NCBI GenBank assembly: GCA_029817715.1
Contig: JARUPY010000474.1
Span: forward strand, 8,308,001 to 8,372,000
DNA: 64,000 bases
From: Melastoma dodecandrum
Taxonomy: Eukaryota > Streptophyta > Magnoliopsida > Myrtales > Melastomataceae
Direction: 5' to 3'
The notes beneath the pieces are model-generated. The model was not told where the DNA came from and made no database searches. It saw only the letters and a program-made list of their open reading frames with translations. A program made the translations under genes and the position numbers. How positions within the stretch are numbered: the first letter of the stretch is position 1; each line of letters begins with the position of its first letter. Of the stretch, positions 45,678 to 57,838 are shown in pieces.

Positions 45678-47790
45678 CTAGAGGCGAAGGATAGCGGCTG
45701 ACAACTCTTCTCTCATTTTGTGGTGGTTGGACTCCTTAAGGGACAGTTCGTTCACACGAACAGAGGATAGAAGAGGCTGAGATAGTGCAAACTTCTTCTC
45801 CTCCAACTTCGCCTTAAGCGCGAAGCCCTCTTGTCGTTCACTCCACGAACGCCAGAAGGATTTCCGAAGAAGTGAGAGTATAACCTCCGGCTCACGCAAA
45901 TCGGCACCAACTCGTCCTAGCTCGTTCGTCACGGATGCTAAAGCGACGAAGTTGTCCTCTGTATCGACCCCATGCTCGAGGATGCAATGAAAGATGCAAG
46001 TAGGGAATGCAAGGGCTGCCATAAATGCACTTGAGTCAGACAATGACTTGAGAACAAACAATGAACAAGGTCCCTTACCGAAGTCGCCTACACTGGTGGG
46101 TCTTGGGGGACTACCGTCACCTGGCCTTGAGGGGTTCTCACCACCTGACTTTGAGGAATTCTTGTCCCCTTGCTTGGGAAACATTGGGCAACAGTCACAA
46201 ATGGAGAGGGCGGAACTTCGTGTGCCACCTCACTGGGGGGCTACTCCACTCTAGTGATTAGCCAGGGTGACCATGGTCGCCTATCCAAGAAGCATTGGGG
46301 GTGCCATCGGGAACATCCTCACTGATAACCGAAGAAACACCTGCAACATCTTCATCAAAGGAATTGGTGTTATACTTGAAGTCTCCCATCACGAAACAGA
46401 ACGAGTAAGGACTTAATACCTGGTACATTCCCAGAGGATACTTTCTCGGGAATAGGGCATTTTGCCATGACTCGTGGCGATGCTGAGGGGACAGACCCGT
46501 GAGGCAGCCTATTCCTTAGGCGAGACCTTTGTGAAGACGAACTTGCAGGACAAGGCTTTGCTCACTTAATGCCTGCTGCACAAAAAAGTTAGCTTATCAT
46601 TTAAGCTAAACATCCACGCATTGCTGTTTGAATCAGTTCAACTCAAGGAAGACGAGTCACCGCCTGGAGAACGCTTCTTTGAACTCCTCTCACCCGGACC
46701 AGGAAGTGCTTTGGGAGGGGCTGAATTTTCCTCCTTAATCAACCTCTCCAGATGAGAGGAGACTTGCAACATTCCCCAGATTTTGTACCAAGTCCCAAAA
46801 AAGAAAGGAGACCGACCACCAGAAGGCTTCGCCTTCAGCTGAGCCATGGGAATGTCTGGCAATTGGGGCTGTTCGACTAGTCCAGGCTCCGCAAGAAGTA
46901 CAACATGCGTATCTAACTGCTAATTCTTGGACTTTAAAAATGGAACTGCCCGGCACTGACTGAATCTTATTTGAGGGGCGCAGAGTTGAGGATTATATAG
47001 GTCAAAGGTCAGGCCAGATGACCTCACCCCTACCAAATCCCTAGCAAAGAGAGTCGTGAGTAGGTATTCAATATCCCTCAGGCGTAGTTCTTCCCACTCT
47101 TGGGAGAAAGGACGCCAGGAAGAAATTGCACTCGGACTATCATCCGTATATCCATCCATCAGAGCTTGAATACAACTAGCCACGCTAAAGGGAGACCAGT
47201 GTTCGGACAAGCTCGCTGAGATAACATCACTAGAAGCGCATATTGCGCAGGGATAATGGGTGAAGCTCGGAAATTACAAAATAATCCATAGGTACATAAC
47301 CCATAAAGGGCCATCCGTCCAACACCCAGGGAAGGGCAAAGGCCACAGGTTTTGGCTCGTTCGCATTGGCAGCGTCAACGAGATTGGTGGCCACTCCAAT
47401 CATGAAGCGATTGGGGCACTTTCCTCAGTTGCAAAAAATATACTTGGAGAACCACTCCAAGTTAAATTTGAACTCCTCCTAAGTTCCTCACTTTTCTTCA
47501 GACGGAGAAAGGTGTCGGGCAACCACTTTGCTGATGCTTGCTGATGGGTTGAACTTCAGGTCGGCGCGCTCACGATCAAACCGAAGAGGGGCTCTAGAAA
47601 GATGGCACCAGCTAAGAAACACACATCCTCCTAAGTGATCGACATCGGTGCCTTGGGGAGATAAAAGTAGTTGACGATTGGATTCCAAAACGACAGAAAA
47701 CCAGCACACACTGACAAAGGGCTCAATGGAGAAGCGAGACGTGTTGATCAAGACCTTGATCCCCATCGCTTCCCATCCCCACCGCAACCA
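45678..47790 (-). pseudogene. Tat-B antisense ORF with plant mobile domain
   Basis: The minus-strand order is WEAMGIKVLINTSRFS and VCWFSVVLESNRQLLLSPQG (PMD N-terminal half, 47787-47650). Then come the PMD C-terminal part (about 47400-47220), SSWRPFSQEWEELRLRDIEY (47210-46920), a Ser/Lys linker RSSKKRSPGGDSSS (46862-46638), and a C-terminal helical region with ALASVTNELGRVGADL (46184-45678). The three last open pieces share one frame, so they were once one ORF. Comparison with Tat-A shows it is a family trait, not a chance shadow. The role is unknown. Confidence 0.65.
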
Positions 47791-47796
47791 AAGGCT

Positions 47797-48186
47797 TTAT
47801 TGCATGGTGTAGGCGCTGCTGCGGTGTGAATCTCTTGAGCGGGATGGTCTTGGTTCCCTCATTTGATTCCGAGTCAGACCTCCTAGAAGCCGCAACATTG
47901 AAAAATTGAGGACATTGTAGCACCTTCGTCCTATGGCGTTCCAGCGACCCAGAGTTTCGGGGTCACTGGGAAACATCAAAGGTTAGTTCAATCAGGACAC
48001 AACCCCGGATGACTCAGCAAAGCTTTGCTCAGGCTCTCTTCCCTTCCAGTGATGCACATCGAGATGCAGACTGGAGAGTTTGGAAGGTGAGAAACTACTT
48101 GCATAAGGTGGTAAACGTAGGCTCTCAAGCAAGTTAAGGTGGTAGACATAGGTCCTGGGTAAAATGTAGAAAGATGGAGATTTCAA
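47797..48186 (-). other. Upstream region of the Tat-B antisense ORF
   Basis: It is homologous to Tat-A 26583-27009, with minus-strand pieces such as TYVYHLNLLESLRLPPYA. It may be leader or N-terminal coding sequence of the antisense gene. The frame to the PMD part is not continuous. Confidence 0.4.
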
Positions 48187-48460
48187 TAACCTTTGTATTT
48201 TACGAGGGCGACGATTTGTTATTGGGAAGCTGATCTAGGCGTCGTTATTTATAGAAGGGTTATAAGAAGACATGAAAGCTCTAGCAGGAGATATTATGGT
48301 AGAGATTGCGGTGATCACAATAGTTGTCCCGGGGATCTCAACCGATACGTTTCGGGGATATTGACAATCAAATGTTAATGTTCACTGCATACATTATCAG
48401 ACTTCAGGGGAATGATTACGTGGTCTTTTTCAAGGCAAGACAAATTACTCCGTCTACCTT

Positions 48461-48469
48461 GAGGGGGGC
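48461..48469 (+). promoter_or_regulatory. Tat-B polypurine tract
   Basis: GAGGGGGGC lies 5 bp upstream of the 3' LTR, identical to Tat-A. Confidence 0.85.
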
Positions 48470-48474
48470 TTTTA

Positions 48475-49003
48475 TGTTTAGCAATAGAAATTTTGAGCCA
48501 TAGAACTCGGTGTCATCTGTGGATCGACGGTCTAGAATGTAGGCCCAAAGTACGCGAACCCTAGTAATGAGTTATCTGTGGAAACACACCAAACGATGGC
48601 TAGCGGGGGAAGCAGTAACCAGGCGATGGGGCTACCAGGAGACAGGGGGTCAACGAGGCAATCGAGAGATAGTCAACTAGACGAACAGGGAAACTCTGCA
48701 GTGAAGGCTGGTGGGCGATCCGGTCGATCAGTAGTTGTTATGTAAAGATTTAGGGCGGTCTTAAGACTTTGAAGGAAATCGTTGCCAAGATTGTTTAAAT
48801 AGAATGTACAATATTTCATTACCGTACATACGTAGGTCTAGCTTGGTATAAATAGTTACTCTTAAGCATTGTGCACACACACCTCACTACAGACAGACAT
48901 ATTGTCTTTTTTATCGTCAAAGCATTCCCGCGTTCAAGCATCCCGTGCTCCTGCGTTCTTGGTCCTTCCGAAGGCATCGTCGATGGCATCCGCAAGTACT
49001 TCC
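48475..49003 (+). repeat. Tat-B 3' LTR, truncated
   Basis: It starts TGTTTAGCAATAG, has TATAAATA at 48847-48854, and stops matching the other LTRs at about 49003 after AAGTACTTCC. The last ~170 bp of the LTR are missing. Confidence 0.82.
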
Positions 49004-49518
49004 ATGTAAATTTATTTCCAAGTAGCTACTGGTTTACAAAGATTTTTATCTGTCGGTACATTACTCCGAAGTTTGTTGTGCTGGTGGATTTTTCAAGTTG
49101 CCACAGTCTTCATTGTTTAATCTGTTCGTATTGGTTTAAGTTCAATAGTTGATCAGTTCAAGATCGTTTCAATTAAAGTATCAATCCGTAAATAAAATGG
49201 CGGCTTGCTTCTTTACGTTTACTTTTGGTTTAGCTGCTAATGAGATCGTGTTTTGCTTTTGATCTAATTGCTCACCTATTCAATGTCTATGGATAAGCAT
49301 TCCTCTAGCTCATCCCCAGGGTTTAAGTCAAAGTCGGTTGCAAATTTCTAGCCCAAAAGCGTTTGCTATTTGTTCCTTTCTTCTACGCCTAAGTATCTTT
49401 CATTTACTTATTGTCTTCCAAAATCCATTGTAATCGGTTTTACTACCTTTCACCTCACATTTCCATCCTCTTTATAATTGCATGGATGTCACTTGCATGG
49501 ACTTGGCGCTATAAAACT
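49004..49518. other. Unique DNA between Tat-B and MULE-2
   Basis: No gene recognised. It ends in the MULE-2 target site and was continuous with 54497 onward before that insertion. Confidence 0.5.
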
Positions 49519-49527
49519 GCTCGAGGT
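49519..49527. repeat. Left target duplication of MULE-2
   Basis: GCTCGAGGT versus ACTCGAGGT at 54488-54496: 8 of 9 bases match. Confidence 0.85.
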
Positions 49528-50339
49528 GGAAGCGGCTAACGATACGTGCACGTGACGGTTACGTAGTTTACAAAATTCGCTTATTTTTTTAGTAAATTTT
49601 ACTAAGAAATCACTTTTTTTAGTAAAAGGCCAACATAATTAGTAAAAAACTTTGTAAATTTTACTAATTTTGTTACTGTTTATTTTTAGCAAATTTTACA
49701 AAATCTGCGTTTATTTTACTAGAAATCACTTTTTTTAGTAAAAGAACGACATAATTAGTAAAAAAATTGTAAATTTTATTAATGTTATCATTGTTCTTTT
49801 TTAGTAAATTTTACTAAATCTGCGTTTAGTATTTTTACCCATTTTTTTGAAATAATTTCCACATTTTTTTAGTAATCGTTTACTAAAAATATGGGAGAAT
49901 TCCTAATATGTTTAGTAAATTTTACTAAAAATTTACTGTTCAAGTTTAGTAATTATTACTAATTTTTGTTAGTAAAAGTTTTCATTTCTTTCATCGGATT
50001 TACTAATCTTTTGAGAAATATTTACTAATTTTTCACATAACTAAAATTAATAATAGTTTACTAATTTTATTGTGATGTTTAGAAAAACACTGTTTGAATT
50101 AATAAAAGTGTTACTAAAGTTGCACGGGTTTCGTAAATGTTTACTGATTTCTACATGATTTTTACAGAAAAATTTTGTAGACTGTTACTAAAAAGTTTAG
50201 TAATTTACTAATTCGAACAGTGAAATTCGAACCTATTTACGAACCTAATGTCGGTGTGAAATTACCATTTTACCCCCGACACTAAATTACTAAATATATT
50301 ACGAAACTTGTTAGTAATCTTGTCCTCATCGCCCTCAAC
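49528..50339 (+). repeat. MULE-2 left TIR (812 bp)
   Basis: Inverted copy of 53635-54487. It is rich in TTAGTAAA and TTTACTAA words but lacks the AGTAAAGTCAACG motifs and 77-bp palindromes of MULE-1. The arms differ at many positions, so this insertion is older. Confidence 0.88.
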
Positions 50340-51326
50340 GCTCTTGTCCTCCTCAAGTGCTCTCCGTCCTCCCCTCCGATCGACGTCCTTCTTCCTGTCC
50401 TTGCCGGCCACACCGTTCCTCTTGCTGTCAAAGTCGGAGAGCCCCGTCCTAGTTTGGACGACGACATCAGGTGTGCTCCCCTCTTCCTTTATCGCCGTTC
50501 GTTTTTCTGCGGGTGAACCGGAAACCCTAAGTCGGCTTCATTTTACCTTCCGAAACCCGCCACCCTAACCCATCTCCTCCGATGCAGGAAACTGAACGAC
50601 TTTTGGTTTTAGTCTCGTGCATTGTCTCCTAGAGTTTGGTTTAGGTGAATCGATCGAGTTTTATAGTTAGGGTTTTGGTGATTCATGTCTGTTTTGGGTT
50701 TAGTGAATCCGTCGTGCCTAGCACTCATCATACCCGGGAGGCCAAGATTAGTTGATGTGCGTGCTTTCCTGATTTGTTGGCAGTCCTCCTTGGTTTGATT
50801 TGTAATGATGTTGTTGTTGTTAAGATGTTTTATAATATTCTAGCGAATTTCTTGTTTTAAGGCCTTTTCGAGGATAGCCACGTGAGTAGACAGAGATGTT
50901 TCTGCTGTTTTTGGGTGCTTGATTTGGTTGATTCTTCGCGGGTTTGACTGGGACTGAACGGGACAAGGCATTGATTCCAGTTTTTTACGGGGACTTTAAC
51001 ATGTTGATGTTAATTTGGTTAGTTTTCTGGAAAGAGGAAGTTAGTTTGATTGAATTACCTGGTCTTACTCCTAATGACTTTCTTAAGAATGGTGTTTGAC
51101 TTTGTGTGTATTGTGTTTGACTTGCTTAAAGAGAACATTTGCTTTCCTGGGGTGATTTTGTTTCTAGAGTTGCAGTTGTCCCTCTGATCCGTTGTGTATT
51201 GGAATGTTTGGATTTGTGATGGTTTGGCTTTGGGTTTACGGCTGTCAGAGGGTTAGGCTTCTCGGTTTGTAGATTGTAGTGTACCTTTTGATTTTGCTGG
51301 TTATTTATTTGTTGGACTATGCAGAC

Positions 51327-52573
51327 ATGGAAGGAGATTTGGATTTTGGTGGTGGAAACGACGCAGACATACCTGCAGCAGACAATTCAGCTGAGGCATT
51401 CAGTGAAGACGCTCCAGAAGCTGCAACTCAAGGCAATACACCTAGTAGTTCGAAAAAGGATAAGGCTAATTCAGTTCATATATCCCAGGTAAATGCATAA
51501 CCGTCTTTACTGAATGTTTTCAATAATCATGATTGAGGTAGCCGCGGTTGTATTGTTACAGGATTACCTTTATACGAGGTGCAGTCCAAGGAAGTTATTT
51601 TTTGTCCTCAAAACATTCAACGAGGCGAAGCGGTCAGCCCTGTCAAATCTAGGATGTGATGGGCTGCTTCATTTGTCAAGTAGGCATGTTCATCACAAAG
51701 CACTGAAGTGTTGTCTGAAGTTGTTTGATCCGGTGAAGATGGTAATGTTAATCGATGGTGTGGAACACCCCATGCTGTCTACGGATGTTGAGGCCTTAAT
51801 CGGCCTACCAGCTACCAAAGTGGGTCTCCCATTTAATGGACATATGGAAACAGTCCGGTCATAGCTGAAGCTTCACCTCAAAAGAGGAAAGATTTCTCTG
51901 AAGTCTGTTGAAAGTCATCTGAGGTCTAGAGATGTTCCCGATGAGCTTTGGAAAGTGGAGGTTGTGATTTTCATTCTAAGCTGCTATATGTGCCCAACAA
52001 CGGCTTTTGATATGACAAGGAGTATCTCCTGGCCACCCGGGATGTACAAGCAATATGTAAATTTGACTGGGCCACTCACGTGCTCGATAGTTTGTGTGCG
52101 CAAGTAAGGGTATTCCAAGGACATCAGGCAAAGTACATCGGTGGTTGCGTCCATCTACTTCTGGTGAGAATTTTCAGTATAGTCTTTGTTAATCGTATTG
52201 AATGAGTGATTTTATTACTGTCTGATATTCAATGTTCGTGTATTGGTTTTGTTCATCCATGCAGTTATTCTATGCTTGCAAAAGTTCTAGGCGAGACGCC
52301 ATGTTAACAAGGAGGAGTAGGTCTACGCCACTATGTCGAGATTGGGATGATGACCGTCTCAAAGCCATTTTCAAAGTTGCAAATGACGAGGTTGCGGATC
52401 TTGTAAGTTTGGTCCTTGTTGTAATGCACATATTTGTTCATTGTTAACAACGCGATGTTTATTGTTAATAATTCCATTAACAGGAATCCGGCGATTTCGA
52501 AACTATCCCAGATAAAGAAGGCGATTGTGTGAACGAGTCTGGGCAGATGGAAATGGTGATGCGTCGGTTGAAG
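51327..52573 (+). pseudogene. MULE-2 Ulp1-gene 5' exons (truncated gene)
   Basis: Exons by GT/AG and comparison with MULE-1 are 51327-51488, 51562-52163, 52265-52402 and 52484-52573. The protein begins MEGDLDFGGGNDADIP and includes LIGLPATKVGLPFNGHME. Lesions are TAG at about 51861 (after TVRS) and a frameshift near 52010 (FDMTRS, versus FDIDKEY in MULE-1). The protease domain is deleted. Exon borders coincide with those of MULE-1, which validates both gene models. Confidence 0.85.
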
Positions 52574-52610
52574 GTAATATGATTTCGTCTCGGTGGCCGT
52601 TCACACGGGG
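52574..52610. other. Filler DNA at the MULE-2 internal deletion
   Basis: About 37 bp with no clear match to MULE-1 join the end of exon 4 to transposase sequence equivalent to MULE-1 7721. Filler of this kind is typical of end-joining or gap-repair deletions in Mutator elements. Confidence 0.65.
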
Positions 52611-52981
52611 GTATTAGAACATTCGCCTTCCCTTGAGCAAACCCACTTTCTCATGATGCATTCACCGTTTTAAAGTTTTTGCCAATCTCTTTTCCTATCT
52701 GAAAGGCCATGAACCGTCGCATACATTTTAATGAACTCTTTAGCTTCTTCGACAGTACCAAATGACATATTCAACAATTGTTCTTCATTCATATCAGTGA
52801 CTATATTGAAGAAGTCGTTCACATCCTGCTCACCTACACTCACATATATGAAAAGAAGAGTTAACAATAGATTCGGAAAATGGTTTTGCAGTTCACTTGT
52901 GTTGACTTCTCGTCGAACCATAACATAAATGCTATTATTGTTTGGTCCATTTCTAACTTCTAGCCAGCTTAGCAACTTCAC
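52611..52981 (-). pseudogene. MULE-2 transposase N-terminal fragment
   Basis: The minus strand reads DVNDFFNIVTDMNEEQLLN and EEAKEFIKMYATVHGLSDRK, homologous to the start of the MULE-1 FAR1 domain. The catalytic core is deleted. Confidence 0.88.
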
Positions 52982-53139
52982 ATAAATGGTTCTACCTCAT
53001 AACAACCTGACCCAAATTATCTTCAATAAGGGAGGAAGCATGTCTTCACCGAATCTTGGTTGACCCTGCTTAAATACACTTTCCGTTTCTTCAGGCGACC
53101 GAGGAGGAAGCTCGGATTCCACCGAACAGGGTTGAAGAT

Positions 53140-53453
53140 GGTTGCTGTGTTAGTAAGTTGGGATTCCACCGGCAGCCGAAGAGGAGGAAACTGGGACTCC
53201 ATCTGCAGTCGAAGAGGATGAAGGTGGGACTCCACCTCCAGCCGAAGAAGAGAAAGGTGTGAGTCCACCTACAGCCGAAGAGGAGGACCGAGTGACTCCA
53301 CCTGCAGCCGAAGAGGAGGAAGGTGTGAGTCCACCTGCAGCCGAAGAAGAGGACAATGTGACTTCACCTGCAGCCAAAGAGGAGGGACGAAGATCTGTAG
53401 CCAAAGAGGAGGGACGAAGACCTGCAGCCAAATCGGAGGAAGCTGGGACGTAG
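53140..53453 (+). repeat. 33-bp minisatellite encoding acidic 11-residue repeats
   Basis: About eight units of 33 bp lie around CCACCTGCAGCCGAAGAGGA. Because 33 is a multiple of 3, one plus frame stays open and reads GVSPPAAEEED, RVTPPAAEEEE, NVTSPAAKEEG and variants, ending at 53453. A TAA sits just upstream at about 53154. The MULE-1 counterpart is 8260-8535. Confidence 0.75.
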
Positions 53454-53634
53454 ACTTCTACCTGAAGATGAGGGAGCAAAGACGAACACCAGCAGACGAA
53501 CAGGAGGAAGCAAAGATGAATATCTGTAGAGTCAACACGCAGACAATTAAATGCTTTCTATTGGGGTCATAGTTCGAATAAATTACGAAACTAATACACA
53601 AGATTAATAATTACGGTCGTAATATATTTACAAA

Positions 53635-54487
53635 GTTGAGGGCGATGAGAACAAGATTACTAACAAGTTTCGTAATATATTTAGTAATTTAGTGTCGACG
53701 GTAAAATGGTAATTTCACACCGACATTAGGTTCGTAAATAGGTTCGGGTTTCACTGTTCGAATTAGTAAATTATTAAACTTTTTAGTAAAAGTTTACAAA
53801 ATTTTTCTGTAAAATCATATAGAAATCAGTAAACATTTACAAAACCCGTACAACTTTACTAACACTATTACTAACTCAAAGAGTGTTTTACTAAATATCA
53901 CCATAAAATTAGTAAACTATTACTAATTTTAGTAATGTTTTACGAAATAAAAGAAGTAATTTTTACTAAAAGTGAACAGTGTAAAATTAGTAACTATTAC
54001 TAAAAAATTAGTAAATCCGATGAAAAAAATGAAAAATTTTACTAACAAAAATTAGTAATAATTATTAAACTTGTTTAGTAAATTTTAAGTAAAATTTACT
54101 AAACATATTAGGAATTCTCCCATATTTTTAGTAAACGATTACTAAAAAAATGTGGAAATTATTTCAAAAAAATGGGTAAAAATGCTAAACGCGTATTTAC
54201 TAAAATTTATTAAAAATGAACAGTAACAAGATTAATAAAATTTACAAATTTTTTTACTAATTATGTCGTCCTTTTACTAAACAAATGATTTCTTAGTAAA
54301 ATAAATGCAGATTTAGTAAAATTTACTAAAAATGAATAGTAACAAAATTAGTAAAATTTACAAATTTTTTCACTAATTTTGTCGGCTTTTTACTAAAAAA
54401 ATGATTTCTTTAAAAAATTTACTAAAAAAAATAAACGAATTTAGTAAACTACGTAACCGTTACTTGCACGTATCGTTAGCCGCTTCC
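53635..54487 (-). repeat. MULE-2 right TIR (853 bp)
   Basis: Inverted counterpart of 49528-50339, ending CGTTAGCCGCTTCC. Confidence 0.88.
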
Positions 54488-54496
54488 ACTCGAGGT
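54488..54496. repeat. Right target duplication of MULE-2
   Basis: ACTCGAGGT pairs with GCTCGAGGT at 49519-49527, one mismatch. Confidence 0.85.
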
Positions 54497-56949
54497 TTGT
54501 TTAAATGTGACCAAACATCTCGAAGGAAGTTTTTCGGGAAAACCCCAAGACCGAGAAACGACTTTCCCGTGATCGGTGAGCAATCTCACCGCCTATTTTA
54601 CTTGAATTTGATTTCATTGAATTGGGTTTTAGGTCATTCTCTTGTATTTGTGTTCTAAGTGCTTGTCCTTACATTGAAATGGGTTTTAGCTCCCATCGGA
54701 CGAAGGTAATATTGGTAAGTAGAGGTGAATCTCGGATCAGCCTGCACTAGTATCAGGTTTTCATGTCTAACATTTCGCTCGCTTGTCGAAATTGAACAAA
54801 ACGACTTGCATTAGATCCGTAACTTAAATACGGACAAAAAAAGACTAACCATGCATGATTCGGAGTTCTGAGCTATGATTTTCGAATTAAATACTAAAAC
54901 AATGTCGGTTTCGACCATTTCGAGTAAATCATGTGCTTTCGTTTTATTTGGTAGCTAATTAATCCATATTTGTGGAGTTATGCATGTTTTAGTATTGAGA
55001 ACAAGTTTATTTTGCTTCGAATTTGGCATTTCCTGCAAGACGGGGGTACACATTTTTGCTTTTATCTTGTGTTTAGAATGTCGGATTGAGCCGAAATCTG
55101 CGGCGTTGGATCCGTAACTTTTGTTGCTTTGCTTGAGTATTAGGACACATGATTTCATGCTCAGAGCTCAAAGTTACACCCCCATTCTTTGTAACTGTTC
55201 AAGTCTGCCGTCGTATATTGTTATGTGGTTGTTTACCTTATGTTTGATTGAACGTTTTTGCAATGATTTTTACTTGCCAATGGTTCATTCAAATAGCCTT
55301 TACTTGCCTTATAGTTTAGGTATTGTTATCCATCCCGTGTTTTGATCATTTAGACCCCATTTTTGTACATGTTCTCATATGAACTTACATTTTGTCCATG
55401 ACATTGTCATTTTAAAATCGAGTTGTTACTTAGCTTATGAAAACATGATTTCATTTGTTATTTTGTGCATACTTCTGTTATTGTTTTCGTATGTGAAAAT
55501 TGACCCGCATCGATCCGGTGGATGCCGGGGATGCATTCGCGGTCAAATGGTGCAAATCACCCACGTAAGTCTTATTCCAACTTACCTAGGCATTTCTAGT
55601 TGATTTGTACATTTCAATTAGAATTAACTGACCGCATCCATATTTCATTTCTTTGATTTCATTTACATATACATTATCCGTCCACATTTGAGGAGCCAAC
55701 AAGACGATTTTCGAAGACCCATCTCACTAAAGGGAATGCTAAACCTCAACCGTCAAATTTAAGGTACATGAGGGAAGGTTTCGGTCTTACCGATTTTCAA
55801 TTTTTCACTTGTAACGGGCCGTTGGCCCAAGTGTATAGGCCCGCGGTCACCACCCTTCCCCGCGTACTTTGATCTAAGTAATTGTATGTGATTGCGCATG
55901 TGATGATCACATATGAGTTCAAGTCCAACGCTTGGATAGGGCCTAAGCCCGTAATCCAATGACATGGGCCCAAAAGCACAGATCGGATCTAATACCCGTA
56001 TCGCCACCTCTTCTTTGCGTGTATGAGTGAGAGAGTGAGTAATTAGAAATGGCTGACCCCTCTTTGGTTTTTTCGACTTTATACCATTTCTTAAATAAAG
56101 TTTATGGCGACTCCGTATTAGGTTACTTAAGTTAAGCGACAAACATGTTTTTTTCTATGGAGTCATGAAAACTCACAACCCGCCTTTTGCTTCCTTCTGG
56201 ATCATGTTCTGTTTTTCGCCGATTGCCCTCGGACGGTCGAGGGCCCGGAAAAGCCCACCATTTATGGGGAGGGAGGGGCGCACACTTCTCCACTATTTTT
56301 GGGGTCTTTTTCCAAATTTGGGCTAATCGTACTTTTTTTACCAAAAAATGGTGACAGATAACAGGGGAGAAGATTGGGGAAGTGAGGCCAGTCTCAGGGA
56401 TGCACCAAAGGAGCGTTGAAATGGCCAGTGCGGTGATGCTTTACTAGCCCTGCTCGGTAACTTTAACTCTTATTTATTAATTCTCGCATCTGACTAATTT
56501 GGATCGTCGATGAACCATTAAATTTCCGTGGTGTCCCTCCAGGTGGGTATGGCACCCTGGAAGAGCTCCTGGAGGTCATAACCTACGCTCAACTCGCGAT
56601 CCATGACAAGGCGGTAACCTCCCCCAAGGAAAAAGAAAACATAAGACTGAGGACTGGAGACACCATCCTCGGTTGGTTGAGGAAAGAATGGTGATGACTG
56701 ATGAGCAGGTGGACAGGTGGGAATGTTGAACGTGGACGGGTACTACAACTCGCTGCTATTTGCCCGTCACATAATCCTTTCTGTCCCGATGGCCCTCGAG
56801 CTCCTTTCCAAGCTTGAGGAATATGTCCCGAAACACCATGGCCACGCCTAGGTTGAGGTAGCAAACACAGCAGCAGCTGGGTGGGTTAGTACACCAAGTC
56901 GGAAATATTCCAAGTACAACCTTAGTTTCTGACCTAGTGGTTTAAGAAC
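54497..56949. other. Probable LTR-retrotransposon debris, unresolved
   Basis: No coding domain is recognised. 56090-56130 (AAATAAAGTTTATGGCGACT) resembles the polyadenylation end of some gypsy LTRs, and 56330-56370 (AAAAAATGGTGACAGATAAC) could be a post-LTR junction. Minus ORFs at 55759-56344 have no recognisable domain. Confidence 0.35.
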
Positions 56950-57388
56950 AAAGAAAGTACGCATATTGTCATAGTTGTTGGTCAATGTTTGCCTTCATTT
57001 CCATCAATATCAAACATAGCAATCTAGCAATGGCCAGTTCACATAGGGAACGATTCCTAAGGCAATGATGGTAGACGACCAAGGATGTAGTGACACTTAC
57101 CCGCACAAAAAGGTTAAAAAGCATGCCACTATTCCCGCCACCGCCATCGCCACGATCATCACCTTCATTTGTCTCCCCAGAACCCATTTTTATCGTGGCC
57201 TTGCTTGGGAACGTGACATAAATTCCAGCAACACACGAGGTCCGATGCTATCTTCCGTCATCCTGTAGTCGAAATTAGCCTAGGACATGCTCCCCTCTAT
57301 TTCTGGGCAAAGACATCGTCACTGGAGACTGTCCAAAGGTGGGATTGGGAATACTCATTTGGTTCGTGCCTTTCGTGATTCTGTGCAC

Positions 57389-57397
57389 CAATAAGGG
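57389..57397. other. Empty MULE-1 target site in the paralog
   Basis: A single CAATAAGGG is flanked by the same sequences that flank MULE-1 on both sides (GTGCAC to the left, ACAAAC-like to the right). Confidence 0.92.
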
Positions 57398-57685
57398 AAC
57401 AAACTATGTGAAGAAACAAGGGGTCGGATTCCCTGAAAACGTAGTACTCATTGGGTTGGAAGGAAGAGAAATGATTCGAACGGAGAGCGAATTATTTACA
57501 TGGCAAAAGTTCGCTGTGAGTCATCCAAAGTCTGGTCCTACAGTTTAGTCATCGCCCATGAACTCTCTATTTAAATGCAACATAGCTGTGGTAATCCTTG
57601 AGATACCAAATCCTTCAAAAGTCCATAAACTTGTTGTACAAACATAAACAAAACAGTGTCGAGGAGAGGATGTAAAAATGCATAC

Positions 57686-57838
57686 CTGCCTACCAAAATA
57701 TCGAGGTGGAATCCTGGAAACTTGACATGTGGTACATGTCGAATGACCGGTGCCACCGCAGTTTATGCACCGCTAGACCTCTTTCTCATCCCCACAGAGT
57801 GAGTGCCCTTCCAGTCCCCATGCAAAATCTGCATCTTT
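57686..57838 (-). pseudogene. LQY1-like: LQY1-like zinc-finger exon, copy 2
   Basis: 153 bp with the same splice borders as 9751-9903. It reads RCRFCMGTG, then after the shared frameshift EKEV, shared TAG, RCINCGGTGHSTCTTCQ and IPPRYF. It has further losses: the last CxGxG is altered to QVSRI. Confidence 0.8.

Larger units (their letters stand above)
36778..49003 (+). mobile_element. Tat-B: second Tat-type Ty3/gypsy element, defective
   Basis: Same family as Tat-A: LTRs begin TGTTTAGCAA and the polypurine tract is identical. Order is 5' LTR, gag core, Cys-His spacer, protease, an insert of foreign appearance, RT, RNase H, second RNase H, integrase and antisense PMD ORF region, then a 3' LTR truncated at about 49003. 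The primer-site region and gag start are missing: the LTR end jumps at about 37480 to sequence equivalent to Tat-A 18370. No target duplication can be given because the right end is lost. Confidence 0.88.
49528..54487. mobile_element. MULE-2: 4.96 kb deletion derivative related to MULE-1
   Basis: It shares the terminal GGAAGCGGCTAACG and TACGTGCACGTGA with MULE-1, but the rest of the TIRs has diverged strongly. It keeps Ulp1-gene exons 1-4, the transposase N-terminus and the acidic repeat segment. The DNA equivalent to MULE-1 3067-7720 is replaced by about 37 bp of filler (52574-52610). It cannot make protease or transposase and would depend on another copy. Confidence 0.92.
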
